Positions 26,728-34,856 of a stretch of 64,000 nt of DNA are shown here, piece by piece. Within the stretch, counting starts at the first letter, position 1; each line of letters starts with the position of its first letter. The stretch is taken from the NCBI RefSeq assembly GCF_001305595.1, contig NZ_CP012404.1, positions 434,001 through 498,000 of the forward strand. Reading direction: 5' to 3'. A program made the translations under genes and the position numbers. The notes under the pieces are model-generated. The model was given only the letters and a program-made list of their open reading frames with translations. It did not search any database and was not told where the DNA came from. This stretch comes from Azospirillum thiophilum (lineage in GTDB: Bacteria > Pseudomonadota > Alphaproteobacteria > Azospirillales > Azospirillaceae).

Positions 26728-28074
26728 TCATGCGGCGGGGACATCGCTCTTCGCCGCCCTGATCAGGTCGGCGTACCAGCGTGCTGAGTCCTTGGGGGTG
26801 CGGGCCAGCGTCTGGAAATCGACATGGACGATGCCGAAGCGCTGGCCGTAGCCGCTGCCCCATTCGAAATTGTCCAGCAGCGACCAGACGAAATAACCGC
26901 GCACATCGGCCCCCCGGGCCATCGCCTCGCGCATCGCCGCGTTGTAGATGGTCAGGTAGGCGATGCGGTGCGGGTCAAGGACGGCGCCGTCGGGGCCGAC
27001 GCTGTCGCTGCCGCCGCAACCGTTCTCCGTCACCACGATGGGCAGGCGGTAGCGGTGCTGGATGGTCAGCAGCTCGTCGCGGAAGGCGTCGGGGAAGATC
27101 GCCCAGCCGACCCCGTGCGTCGGCGAATCGGGCGGCGCGTCGCCCCAGCCATAGCCCCAGGCCCGTGACGGGTCGGCCTTGGCGAAGATCGGGCCGTAAT
27201 GGTTCAGCCCGAACCAGTCGACCGGCCGCGCGATGCGCGCCATGTCGCCGGCCTGGACATAGGGCTCGATCGCGGCTGCGGTCTGCGGCGGATAATAGCC
27301 GAGGATCTGGGGATCGCAGAAGACGAGGTTCCAATGCTCGTCCAGCAGCGCCGCGGCGGCGCGGTTCTCCGGCGTGTCGGTCTCCGGGATCACGACCTGC
27401 CGGTTGTGGATCGCGCCGATGGAGGCTCCCGGCACCAGATCGCGCAGCACGTCGACGCCCGCGCCATGGGCGAGGTTGACATGGTGGATGGCGCGCAGAT
27501 GCTGCGGCCGGTCGACGATTCCGGGGGCGGCCCAGGGAATGGCGTAGCCGAACAGGGTGAAGACCGAGAATTCGTTGAAGGTGATCCAGCGCTTCACCCG
27601 GTCGCCGTAGCGCCGGGCGCAGAGCGCGGCGTAGTCGGCGTACCAGCCGGCGCAGTCGCGGCCCGCCCAGCCGCCCAGATCCTGGAGCGCCTGCGGCAGA
27701 TCCCAATGGTAGAGGCACAGCCAGGGCTCGATCCCCGCCTCCAGCAACCGGTCGATCAGCCGGTCGTAGAAGTCCAGGCCGGGCTGGTTCACCGCTCCCT
27801 TGCCCCGCGGCATCACCCGCGGCCAGGAGACGGAGAAGCGGTAGGCGTCGACGCCCAGCCCCCGCATCAGCGCCACGTCTTCCGGCATCCGGTGGTAATG
27901 GTCGCAGGCGACGTCACCGCTGTCGCCGTTCACCACGCCGCCCAGGGTGCGGCAGCGCACGTCCCAGATGCTGGGGCCGCGCCCGTCCTCCGCCGCCGCC
28001 CCCTCGATTTGGTAGGCGGAGGTGGAGACGCCCCAGGTGAAGCCGGGCGGATAGGGGGAGGACGGGACGGTCAT
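26728..28074 (-). CDS. Glycoside hydrolase family 1 beta-glucosidase
   Basis: 448 residues, typical GH1. FTWGVSTSAYQIEGAA opens the barrel; the acid/base Glu lies in WITFNEFSVF and the nucleophile in IVVTENGCGGSD; the C-terminal FVWSLLDNFEWGSGYGQRFGIVHVD closes the aglycone site. There is no signal peptide, so it acts on an imported beta-glucoside. It starts one nucleotide after the stop of the acyl-carrier-like gene, which implies coupled translation, and is convergent with the bacteriocin exporter. Confidence 0.92.
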   Translation of the reverse strand: MTVPSSPYPPGFTWGVSTSAYQIEGAAAEDGRGPSIWDVRCRTLGGVVNGDSGDVACDHYHRMPEDVALMRGLGVDAYRFSVSWPRVMPRGKGAVNQPGLDFYDRLIDRLLEAGIEPWLCLYHWDLPQALQDLGGWAGRDCAGWYADYAALCARRYGDRVKRWITFNEFSVFTLFGYAIPWAAPGIVDRPQHLRAIHHVNLAHGAGVDVLRDLVPGASIGAIHNRQVVIPETDTPENRAAAALLDEHWNLVFCDPQILGYYPPQTAAAIEPYVQAGDMARIARPVDWFGLNHYGPIFAKADPSRAWGYGWGDAPPDSPTHGVGWAIFPDAFRDELLTIQHRYRLPIVVTENGCGGSDSVGPDGAVLDPHRIAYLTIYNAAMREAMARGADVRGYFVWSLLDNFEWGSGYGQRFGIVHVDFQTLARTPKDSARWYADLIRAAKSDVPAA

Positions 28075-28075
28075 C

Positions 28076-28414
28076 TCACGCGGCGATCTGGTTGATGCTT
28101 CGGCAGCGGGCCTCGAATGCGTCGGAGATGAATTCCGGGCGCTTGTAGTAGCCCTTGATCCAGCTCGCCAGCAGGCAGAGCTCCTCCAGCTTCACCAGCT
28201 CGTCCAGCGTCCCTTCGGGGAAGCGGACGCCGAAGCTCTCGGAGATATATTCCAGCACCTGCTCGACCTGGTCGATCGACAGCTGGATATCGGTCTCCAG
28301 CGTCGCATTGCGGGTCAACAGTGCCTCGTCGACCCCGTATTCATCGCGGATCAGCTTAACGATCCAGCGGAACATGTGCATCCAGTTGGATACACCCTCG
28401 ATCGACTTGCTCAT
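28076..28414 (-). CDS. Acyl-carrier-protein-like small protein
   Basis: 112 residues. The middle (TLETDIQLSIDQVEQVLEYI, then SESFGVRFPEG) aligns with helix II of acyl carrier proteins. A Ser sits at the phosphopantetheine position, but Leu replaces the usual Asp before it (LSI rather than DSL). It resembles the DUF1493-type ACP relatives. It may or may not carry the cofactor. The pairing with a GH1 glucosidase (1-nt spacing) is unusual. The 279-bp gap to the next gene (28415-28693) shows GC-rich palindromic runs but no clear promoter. Confidence 0.6.
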   Translation of the reverse strand: MSKSIEGVSNWMHMFRWIVKLIRDEYGVDEALLTRNATLETDIQLSIDQVEQVLEYISESFGVRFPEGTLDELVKLEELCLLASWIKGYYKRPEFISDAFEARCRSINQIAA

Positions 28415-28693
28415 CGCGACGCTCGGTTCAGGTTGCGCGAAAGGGGTATGGCGAATGGGACTGTACGGACGGATCGTTAAAGAATAACGCAGCCCCGCTC
28501 ATGGTCTCCACCCAGGCGCGGCAAAAAACCGCGCGGAATTCTGCAAAGGGCTGCCACCTCCACGGGCAAGGCCGGCCGGTCTTGCCCAAATCCTGTGCAG
28601 GACCGGCCGGCCGGCGGTGCCGTTGGTGGGGAGTCAAGCGCGGCACGGGCCATGCAACGCGGCGGCGCAAGACTGGACAGCGAGGCCTTCGCC

Positions 28694-30070
28694 ATGACAT
28701 CCGCCACACCTGCCACATCCGGAGCCGAGTCCCATCCCGTCGACGAGCTGCTGCCGCCCTGGCGGCTGCTGGCGCTCGGGTTGCAGCATGTGCTGGTGAT
28801 GTATGCCGGGGCCATCGCGGTGCCGCTGATCGTCGGCGGGGCGCTGAAGCTGCCCAAGGACCAGATCGCCATGCTGATCAACGCCGACCTGTTCGCCTGC
28901 GGCGTGGTCACGCTGATCCAGGCGGTGGGCGTCTGGCGCTTCGGCATCCGGCTGCCGATCATGATGGGGGTGACCTTCGCCGCGGTCGGGCCGATGGTGG
29001 CGATGGCGGGCAACCCGTCGCTCGGGCTGCTGGGCATCTATGGCGCGGTGATCGGGTCGGGCATCTTCGCCATGCTGGCGGCCCCGCTGGTCGGCCGACT
29101 GCTGCCGTTGTTCCCGCCGGTGGTGACCGGCAGCGTGATCGCCATCATCGGCATCTCGCTGATGCGGGTGGGGGTGGGCTGGGCCGGCGGCGGGGTGGGC
29201 AATCCGCGTTTCGGCGACCCGGCCTTCCTGGGGGTGGCGGCCTTCGTGCTGCTGGCGATCCTGGCGCTGATGAAGCACGGGCGGGGTTTCGTCCGCAACG
29301 TCGCGGTGCTGCTGGGGCTGGTGGCCGGCATGCTGCTGGCGATGGCGTTGGGCATGGTCAGCTTCGCCGGGCTGGCCGAGGCGCCGTGGGTGGCGCTGGT
29401 CCGGCCCTTCCAGTTCGGCATGCCGGTGTTCGATCCGGTCGCCATCCTGACCATGTCGCTGGTGATGATCGTGGTGATGATCGAATCGACCGGCATGTTC
29501 CTGGCCGTCGGCGACATGGTCGGCCGCCCGGTGAGCCGGGAGGATCTGGTGCGCGGCCTGCGCACCGACGGGCTCGGCACGCTGATCGGTGGTGTCTTCA
29601 ACACCTTTCCCTATACGTCATTCTCGCAGAATGTCGGGCTGGTCGGGGTGACCGGCGTGCGCAGCCGCTGGGTCTGCGCCGCGGGTGGGCTGATCCTGCT
29701 GCTGCTCGGGCTGCTGCCGAAGCTGGCCCATGTGGTGGCCTCGGTCCCCGCCTTCGTGCTGGGCGGGGCCGGGCTGGTGATGTTCGGCATGGTGGCGGCG
29801 ACCGGGGTGAGGATCCTGTCGCAGGTCGATTACACCAACCGGCGCGAGAACCTGATCGTGGTGGCGGTCAGCATCGGCGTCGGGCTGATCCCGCTGGTGT
29901 CGGACAAGTTCTTCTCGCAGATGCCGGCCTTCCTGTCGCCGCTGCTGCACAGCGGCATCCTGCTCGGCACCCTGACCGCGGTGGCGCTGAACTGGTATTT
30001 CAACGGCCTGCAGGGCGGCGAACGCGCCCGCCGCGACGTCGCCGCCTCGGCGCATGGGGCCGAGGCATAG
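28694..30070 (+). CDS. NCS2-family purine/pyrimidine permease
   Basis: 458 residues and about 14 membrane segments. Family motifs: LLALGLQHVLVMYAGAIAVP at the start, IMMGVTFAAVGPMVAM, GSVIAIIGISLMRVG, IVVMIESTGMFLAVGDM (NCS2 signature with conserved Glu) and NTFPYTSFSQNVGLVGVTGV. ATG 28694 (MTSATPATSG) with GAGG 8 nt upstream is preferred to an earlier frame start at 28595. It takes up uracil, xanthine or urate by proton symport; the presence of the pyrimidine operon makes uracil plausible, though the two are 21 kb apart. Confidence 0.88.
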   Translation: MTSATPATSGAESHPVDELLPPWRLLALGLQHVLVMYAGAIAVPLIVGGALKLPKDQIAMLINADLFACGVVTLIQAVGVWRFGIRLPIMMGVTFAAVGPMVAMAGNPSLGLLGIYGAVIGSGIFAMLAAPLVGRLLPLFPPVVTGSVIAIIGISLMRVGVGWAGGGVGNPRFGDPAFLGVAAFVLLAILALMKHGRGFVRNVAVLLGLVAGMLLAMALGMVSFAGLAEAPWVALVRPFQFGMPVFDPVAILTMSLVMIVVMIESTGMFLAVGDMVGRPVSREDLVRGLRTDGLGTLIGGVFNTFPYTSFSQNVGLVGVTGVRSRWVCAAGGLILLLLGLLPKLAHVVASVPAFVLGGAGLVMFGMVAATGVRILSQVDYTNRRENLIVVAVSIGVGLIPLVSDKFFSQMPAFLSPLLHSGILLGTLTAVALNWYFNGLQGGERARRDVAASAHGAEA

Positions 30071-30071
30071 G

Positions 30072-30989
30072 TCATTTCCGCCGCAGCAGATCCTTGCTCG
30101 CCAGCAGAGACCCGCCGGCGATCAGGGCGCAAGCCACCCAGATGATGCCCTGGTTGGGGGCGAGCCCGAACAGGACCAGCAGCAGGGTCGACAGCAGCGG
30201 CGCCAGATAGGACAGCGCCCCCAGCGCCCGGATGTCGCCGTGGCGGACGCCATGGTCCCAGACGAAGAAGGCGGCCCCCACCGGCCCCAGCCCGAGCAGC
30301 AGCATCGCCCCCCAGCCGCCGGCGGTCGAAGGCCACACCGTCCGCTCCAGCGCCAGATGGCAGAGCAGCGACAGGAGGGCGGTGACGAGGCAGAAGGCGC
30401 TGACCGCGTCGGTCGGCGCCTCGCCGAGTTGGCCGAGCCGGCGGCGCAGCACCGAATAGCCGGCCCAGGTGACCGCACTGCCCAGCGCCGCGGCATAGCC
30501 CGGCAGATGCGCCGGATCCACCGACAGGCCGCCGCTGCCGCCCCGCGCGATCAGCAGGACGGTGCCGGCCAGCCCGGCAAGCGCGCCGCCGACATGCCAT
30601 GCCCGCAGCCGCTCCCCCGGCAGCAGGGCGGAGAACAGCACGATCAGCAGCGGCCAGAGATAGTTGATCAGGTTGGCCTCGACCGGCGGGGCCGCCTGCA
30701 ACGCCATGAAATAGAGGAAGTGGAAGCCGAACAGCCCGCCGACCCCGAGCGCCCAGGCAGCGGGCGGCTGGCGGAAATAGCGCAACGGGTTGTCGCCGCG
30801 CAGGGCGGTCCAGCCGCTGCCGACCAGGAAGGCCAGCAGGAAGGAGGTCGCCACCAGCTGGAACGGCGGCACCATCGAGGCCAGTGTCGCCAGCGGGGCC
30901 AGCGTCGCCCACATGAGAATGGCGGTGAAGCCGACCGCGGTCGCGCGGTTGACGGAGCGGCGGGGGCAAGCGGGGGACGAGACGGTCAT
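30072..30989 (-). CDS. DMT/EamA-family exporter
   Basis: 305 residues, ten hydrophobic segments in two EamA halves (GFTAILMWATLAPLATLA; GYAAALGSAVTWAGYSVLRR). The pattern resembles the YddG-type aromatic amino acid/methyl-viologen exporters (LINYLWPLLIVLFSALLPGE). ATG 30989 is chosen; the frame runs further without support. Convergent by 1 nt with the permease and divergent from the AraC regulator at 31190, which may control it. Confidence 0.82.
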   Translation of the reverse strand: MTVSSPACPRRSVNRATAVGFTAILMWATLAPLATLASMVPPFQLVATSFLLAFLVGSGWTALRGDNPLRYFRQPPAAWALGVGGLFGFHFLYFMALQAAPPVEANLINYLWPLLIVLFSALLPGERLRAWHVGGALAGLAGTVLLIARGGSGGLSVDPAHLPGYAAALGSAVTWAGYSVLRRRLGQLGEAPTDAVSAFCLVTALLSLLCHLALERTVWPSTAGGWGAMLLLGLGPVGAAFFVWDHGVRHGDIRALGALSYLAPLLSTLLLVLFGLAPNQGIIWVACALIAGGSLLASKDLLRRK

Positions 30990-31189
30990 GGTGTGGGGAT
31001 CGGTCGGTTGACGCGGAGGGCGCGACCATAGCGGCTGCGCGGGACGCCGTCTTGACCGGGACTCCGGTGCGGATTGACCGGGGCTCCGGAGGGGTGGCCT
31101 TTTCCCATTCCCTGTACGCGGACGGTCGGCCGTCGTAGCATGGCCCCTCGATCCGTGAATCCCCAACCGTTGACCCAGGAGTCCGCCGC

Positions 31190-31945
31190 GTGGCGTCCCC
31201 GCATCGGCCGACCGTCAGTACCCGCAGTTATGACGGGCACGAACGGCGGCACGCGCACGAGCATCACCAGATCGTCCTGCCCGTCGCCGGGGGCCTCGAC
31301 ATGGAGGTCGGCGGGGCCTGCGGACGGGTGGGCGCCGGCTGCGGGGTGCTGGTGGCGGACGGGGCGCCGCACAGCTTCCGCAGCGGCGGGGCCAACCGCT
31401 TCGTCGTGCTCGACCTGCCGGCCGGCGGGCCGCTGCCCGAGGCGGCGATCCGGGGAACGGGCGCCTTCTTCGCCATCGACGATGCGCTGGACGGGCTGGT
31501 GCGCTATCTGGCGGCGGAGGCGGCCGACCGACCGCTCGACCCGGTGCTGGCCCATCATGCGGCCGGGCTGCTGCTGCGCGCGCTGGAAGCCCGCCATCGG
31601 GAAACCGGCCTGCAGGCCGCGGCCGTTCCGGACGATCCGATCGAGCGCGCCCTGGCATTGATGGCCGAGCGCTGCGAGGAGGCACCGACCGTCTCCGAGC
31701 TTGCCGCCGCGGTCGGGTTGGCGCCCAGCCGCTTCCACGAGCTTTTCCGCATCCGCACCGGCACCACCCCGGCGCGGCGGCTGGCCGACCTGCGGCTGGA
31801 CCGGGCGGAGGCGCTGCTGCGCGCCGGCATCCTGCCGCTGGCCGAGGTGGCGCTGGCGGTGGGCTTCTCCGACCAGAGCGCGCTGACCCGCAGCCTGCGG
31901 CGACAGCGCGGCACGACGCCGGGGGCGATCCGGAACGGGGGTTAG
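31190..31945 (+). CDS. AraC-family regulator
   Basis: 251 residues from GTG 31190. The N-terminal cupin-like domain (HERRHAHEHHQIVLPVAGGL) is followed by the two-HTH AraC domain (TVSELAAAVGLAPSRFHELF ... LAEVALAVGFSDQSALTRSL). It is divergent from the EamA exporter with a 200-bp gap. Its end overlaps the convergent hydrolase gene by 4 bp. Confidence 0.85.
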   Translation: MASPHRPTVSTRSYDGHERRHAHEHHQIVLPVAGGLDMEVGGACGRVGAGCGVLVADGAPHSFRSGGANRFVVLDLPAGGPLPEAAIRGTGAFFAIDDALDGLVRYLAAEAADRPLDPVLAHHAAGLLLRALEARHRETGLQAAAVPDDPIERALALMAERCEEAPTVSELAAAVGLAPSRFHELFRIRTGTTPARRLADLRLDRAEALLRAGILPLAEVALAVGFSDQSALTRSLRRQRGTTPGAIRNGG

Positions 31946-32628
31946 GCCGTCCGCGCCGCCTCGACGATCACCGCCGCCACGGCTTCGGGCCGTGACAGGT
32001 GGGGGGCATGGCCGCTGTCGACCTCCACGCTGCGGGCGCCGATGCGCGAGGCGGTGGCGCGCAGGAAGTCGGGCGGCAGCATGCGGTCCTTGGTGGCGAC
32101 GACGTACCAGCTGGGCTTGGCCTTCCAGGCGGCGGCGCTCACCTTCGTCGCGAAGCAGGAGGCCGCGACCGGCCCCTGGGTGGCGGCCAGCAGCACCGCC
32201 TCCTCTGCCGGCAGATCCTGGGCGAAGTTGCGGGCCATCCCCTCGGGCGTCAGGGTCAGGAAACGGCCCTTGTCGACCGAGACGCCCGACAGGCCGGCGG
32301 ATGGCGGGAAGGGTTTCAGCGTGTCGTTCGGCGACTGGCCGATGTCGGGGGCGAAGGCGGCGACATAGACCAGCGCCGTCACCCGGTCCTGATCGCCGAT
32401 CTGGGTGATGACCGCCCCGCCCCAGGAATGGCCGACCAGCACCAGCGGCCCCTTGCTGCGGTCGATGGCGCGCTGGACATGGGTGACGTCGTCGTCAAGC
32501 GACACCAGCGGATTCTGCACCGCGACCGCCGCCAAGCCTTCCGCCTGCAGGCGGGGGATCACCCGGCTCCAGGACGAGCCGTCGGCGAAGGCACCGTGGA
32601 CGAGGATGACGGTGGCGTTGGTACCCAT
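31942..32628 (-). CDS. Alpha/beta hydrolase (EstC/salicylate-esterase-like)
   Basis: 228 residues. Nucleophile elbow GHSWGG (Ser), oxyanion region VHGAFADGSSWSRVIP and the terminal His in DSGHAPHLSRPEAVA are visible; GHSWGGAVITQIGDQDRVTALVYVAAFAPD is typical of plant-esterase-like bacterial hydrolases. It has no signal peptide. The substrate is unknown; it is not obviously linked to its neighbours. Confidence 0.85.
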   Translation of the reverse strand: MGTNATVILVHGAFADGSSWSRVIPRLQAEGLAAVAVQNPLVSLDDDVTHVQRAIDRSKGPLVLVGHSWGGAVITQIGDQDRVTALVYVAAFAPDIGQSPNDTLKPFPPSAGLSGVSVDKGRFLTLTPEGMARNFAQDLPAEEAVLLAATQGPVAASCFATKVSAAAWKAKPSWYVVATKDRMLPPDFLRATASRIGARSVEVDSGHAPHLSRPEAVAAVIVEAARTA

Positions 32629-32735
32629 GGAGCGGCTCCCGCTGGCGGCATGACGCTCCGGTCAGAGCATGCGGGCGGCCGATCCGTCCAGCCGGGACGG
32701 CGAAGTTTTCCTCTTGGCGGAAACCGGCCGCCGGT

Positions 32736-32922
32736 TCATTCCGCCGGCTCGGCGGTGCGCCGGCCGAAGGTCGCGACGCGGTAGACGTACCAGAGGGCGA
32801 TGCCGGCGACGACGATGTTGGAGAGCGGGTTCAGCCAGCCGGAAACCTGCTGGTAGCGGTCCTCCAGCAGATAGCCGGCGCCGGCCAGCAGGGTGGTCCA
32901 GATCGCCGTTCCGGGGTCACGC
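32736..32922 (-). pseudogene. DedA-family membrane protein, C-terminal remnant cut by IS3
   Basis: Reading back from the TGA at 32736, about 60 codons give the usual DedA tail (AIWTTLLAGAGYLLEDRYQQ, VSGWLNPLSNIVVAGIAL, WYVYRVATFGRRTAEPAE). The frame ends at the left inverted repeat of the IS3 element, and the missing N-terminal part is not found on the other side, so the gene is deleted rather than merely interrupted. The stretch 32629-32735 shows nothing further. Confidence 0.75.
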
Positions 32923-34245
32923 TGAACCGCACCGGGATTCCCGGAGGCCCCGTTTCTTGAGAGAGTGGGGTCATCATGACGAAATCTGCATCACCCAAAT
33001 ACGCCCCTGAAGTCCGCGAGCGCGCGGTCCGGATGGTGTTCGAACACGAAGGCGAGCATGCCTCGCAGTGGGCGGCGATCAGCTCGATCGCGGCGAAGAT
33101 CGGCTGCAATCCCGAGACGCTACGGAACTGGGTCCGGCAGGCCGAGCGTGACCAGGGCAAGCGACCCGGTCCGACAACGGACGAACTGGAGCGGATCAAG
33201 GCGCTGGAACGCGAGGTCCGAGAGTTGCGTCAAGCGAACGAGATCCTACGCAAGGCATCGGCGTATTTCGCCCAGGCGGAGCTCGACCGCCCGTTCAAGA
33301 AATGATCGCCTTCATCGACGCACACCGCGCCGTTCACGGGGTCGAGCCGATCTGCAGAGTGCTGCCGATCGCCCCGTCGACTTACCGCGCCCATGCCGCC
33401 CGGCCGGCCGATCCGTCCAAGGCGCCGGTCCGCTCGCGAAGTGATGCGGAGCTGGGTTTGGCTATCCGACGGGTCTGGGACGTGAACTTCCAGGTTTATG
33501 GGGTACGTAAAGTGTGGCGGCAGTTGCGGCGGGACGGTATCGACGTGGCACGCTGCACAGTGGCCCGGCTGATGAAACACATGGGTCTGAAGGGGGCGGC
33601 GCGTGGCAAGACGATCCGCACCACGATCAGCGACCGGGCGGCTCCCTGTCCCGCCGACCGGGTGAACCGCCAGTTCCTGGCGCCACGCCCGAAGGCCTTG
33701 TGGTTGGCGGATTTCACGTACGTGTCGACATGGCAGGGCTTTGTCTACGTAGCCTTCGTCATCGACGCATTCGCCCGCCGCATCGTCGGCTGGCGGGTGT
33801 CGCCCACCGCCCACGCCGACTTCGTCTTGGATGCCCTGGAGCAGGCGCTTCACGACCGCAGGCCCGCCAAGGGCAGCGGTCTCATCCATCACTCCGACAG
33901 GGGATCGCAATACGTTGCGATTCGCTACACCGAGCGTCTCATCGAAGCTGGGGTTGAGCCCTCCGTGGGTAGTGTTGGCGATTCCTACGACAACGCCTTG
34001 GCCGAGACCATCAACGGTCTCTACAAGACCGAGGTGATTCGGCGCCGCGGGCCATGGCGCACCCTGGAGGCTGTCGAGTTCGCCACCCTGGAATGGGTGG
34101 ACTGGTTCAACAACCGGCGCCTGCTCGAGCCATCGGCAACATTCCGCCCGCCGAGGCCGAAGCGCGCTACTATGCTGAAACTGAGGACGTCGCCATGGCG
34201 GCGTAACTCAAGCCAAAGGGCCTCCGACAATCCCGGTGCGGTTCA
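32923..34245 (+). mobile_element. IS3-family insertion sequence (IS51-group-like)
   Basis: 1323 bp, bounded by 28-bp inverted repeats (32923-32950 and 34218-34245) that both begin TGAACCGCACCGGGATT and end GGAGGCCC with only 2-3 differences. Contains orfA and a frameshifted orfB. No target-site duplication is visible (CACGC before, GACCA after), and the flanks are unrelated, so a deletion or recombination has followed insertion. Confidence 0.88.
32976..33305 (+). CDS. IS3-family transposase OrfA
   Basis: 109 residues. The HTH (KYAPEVRERAVRMVFEHEGE ... IAAKIGCNPETLRNWVRQAE) and a leucine-zipper-like C-terminus (IKALEREVRELRQANEILRKA) are typical. ATG 32976 lies 26 nt inside the left inverted repeat. 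It overlaps orfB by 4 nt (ATGA), where the OrfAB fusion could form by frameshift. Confidence 0.9.
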   Translation: MTKSASPKYAPEVRERAVRMVFEHEGEHASQWAAISSIAAKIGCNPETLRNWVRQAERDQGKRPGPTTDELERIKALEREVRELRQANEILRKASAYFAQAELDRPFKK

Positions 34246-34381
34246 GACCAGCGCCGGAGCAGCAACGGCGAACAGTTCCGCTCCGTTGGCTTCCGTGCCG
34301 CCGCGCTGCCTCCGTCCGCGGATTGGTCCGGGTACTGGCAGCGGGTGCTGGTTGCATAAGAGGTTGCCGGGCGTACCGTGA
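33302..34381 (+). pseudogene. IS3-family transposase OrfB with C-terminal frameshift
   Basis: The integrase core is intact: DFTYVSTWQGFVYVAFVIDA (first Asp), HHSDRGSQYV (second Asp) and SYDNALAETINGLYKTEV (Glu). After RRLLEP the frame departs from the family: one C is missing near 34131 (CTCGAGCCATCGGC instead of the expected CTCGAGCCCATCGGC). The usual ending (NIPPAEAEARYYAETE, TAA at 34204-34206) is out of frame, and the frame instead runs through the right IR to 34381. The core is complete, so activity cannot be excluded. Confidence 0.82.
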
Positions 34382-34439
34382 CGATACACCCGGCGTCAGC
34401 TACCATGGGGTAGTTCACACCAACCATGGAGCAACCGCT

Positions 34440-34601
34440 ATGGATGACATTCGCGAAGTTCTTCGCGACTAAACCGACACCATTCTCAGCCAGTAGGAAG
34501 TTTTGCGCGAAATCACCGCGCTTAACCATGAGGTTGTCGCCGCGCTCGCTGAGATCCGAGAGCAGATCGGCGCAATTCATGAGCGCCTTGGCGTTCTTTA
34601 A
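34440..34601 (+). pseudogene. Small helical ORF with two in-frame nonsense codons
   Basis: One frame gives MDDIREVLRD, TAA (34470-34472), TDTILSQ, TAG (34494-34496), EVLREITALNHEVVAALAEI and a further 14 residues to TAA at 34599-34601. The heptad-like pattern continues across both stops, as expected for a decayed coiled-coil protein gene. I do not recognise the family. The interval 34246-34439 just before it holds no identifiable feature. Confidence 0.4.
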
Positions 34602-34716
34602 GGCGCACAGCGGCGCGAGTAGCGCGAAGTTCTTCTGCCATCGCGGCGTTCTCGCGAGAGAGCGCCGTGCATTCTTCCCGCGCCAAACGCATTACGTCGT
34701 CCACGTTGTCACTCAT
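34522..34716 (-). CDS. Hypothetical small coiled-coil protein
   Basis: 64 residues from ATG 34716, with GGGGGG about 7 nt upstream. The N-terminal ~45 residues are charged and helical (SDNVDDVMRLAREECTALSR, ENAAMAEELRATRAAVRLKE); the tail is basic. Its 3' end overlaps the convergent degenerate ORF at 34440-34601, so at least one of the two is not a working gene. Function unknown. Confidence 0.35.
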   Translation of the reverse strand: MSDNVDDVMRLAREECTALSRENAAMAEELRATRAAVRLKERQGAHELRRSALGSQRARRQPHG

Positions 34717-34780
34717 GCCTATGCCCCCCTGTGCGCACAGAGTCAGCCCATGAACGGCTGATGGAAGAACCCTAGCACGA

Positions 34781-34826
34781 ACGCGACACATGCATATATA
34801 AAGATATTTGCATGTGTCGCGTTTTT
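34781..34826 (+). terminator. Long-stem hairpin followed by T-run
   Basis: Perfect 14-bp stem (34781-34794 with 34809-34822, ACGCGACACATGCA and complement), AT-rich 14-nt loop (TATATAAAGATATT), then TTTTT. It works as a rho-independent terminator on the plus strand. The stem length and AT-rich loop would also suit the end of a lost mobile element. Confidence 0.6.
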
Positions 34827-34856
34827 GGGTTGGGTGTGTTTGCTACCGAATACCGG

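Noticed and set aside
28415..28693. Possible riboswitch before the NCS2 permease
   Set aside because: GC-rich palindromic runs are present but no conserved purine, preQ1 or other riboswitch core could be matched.
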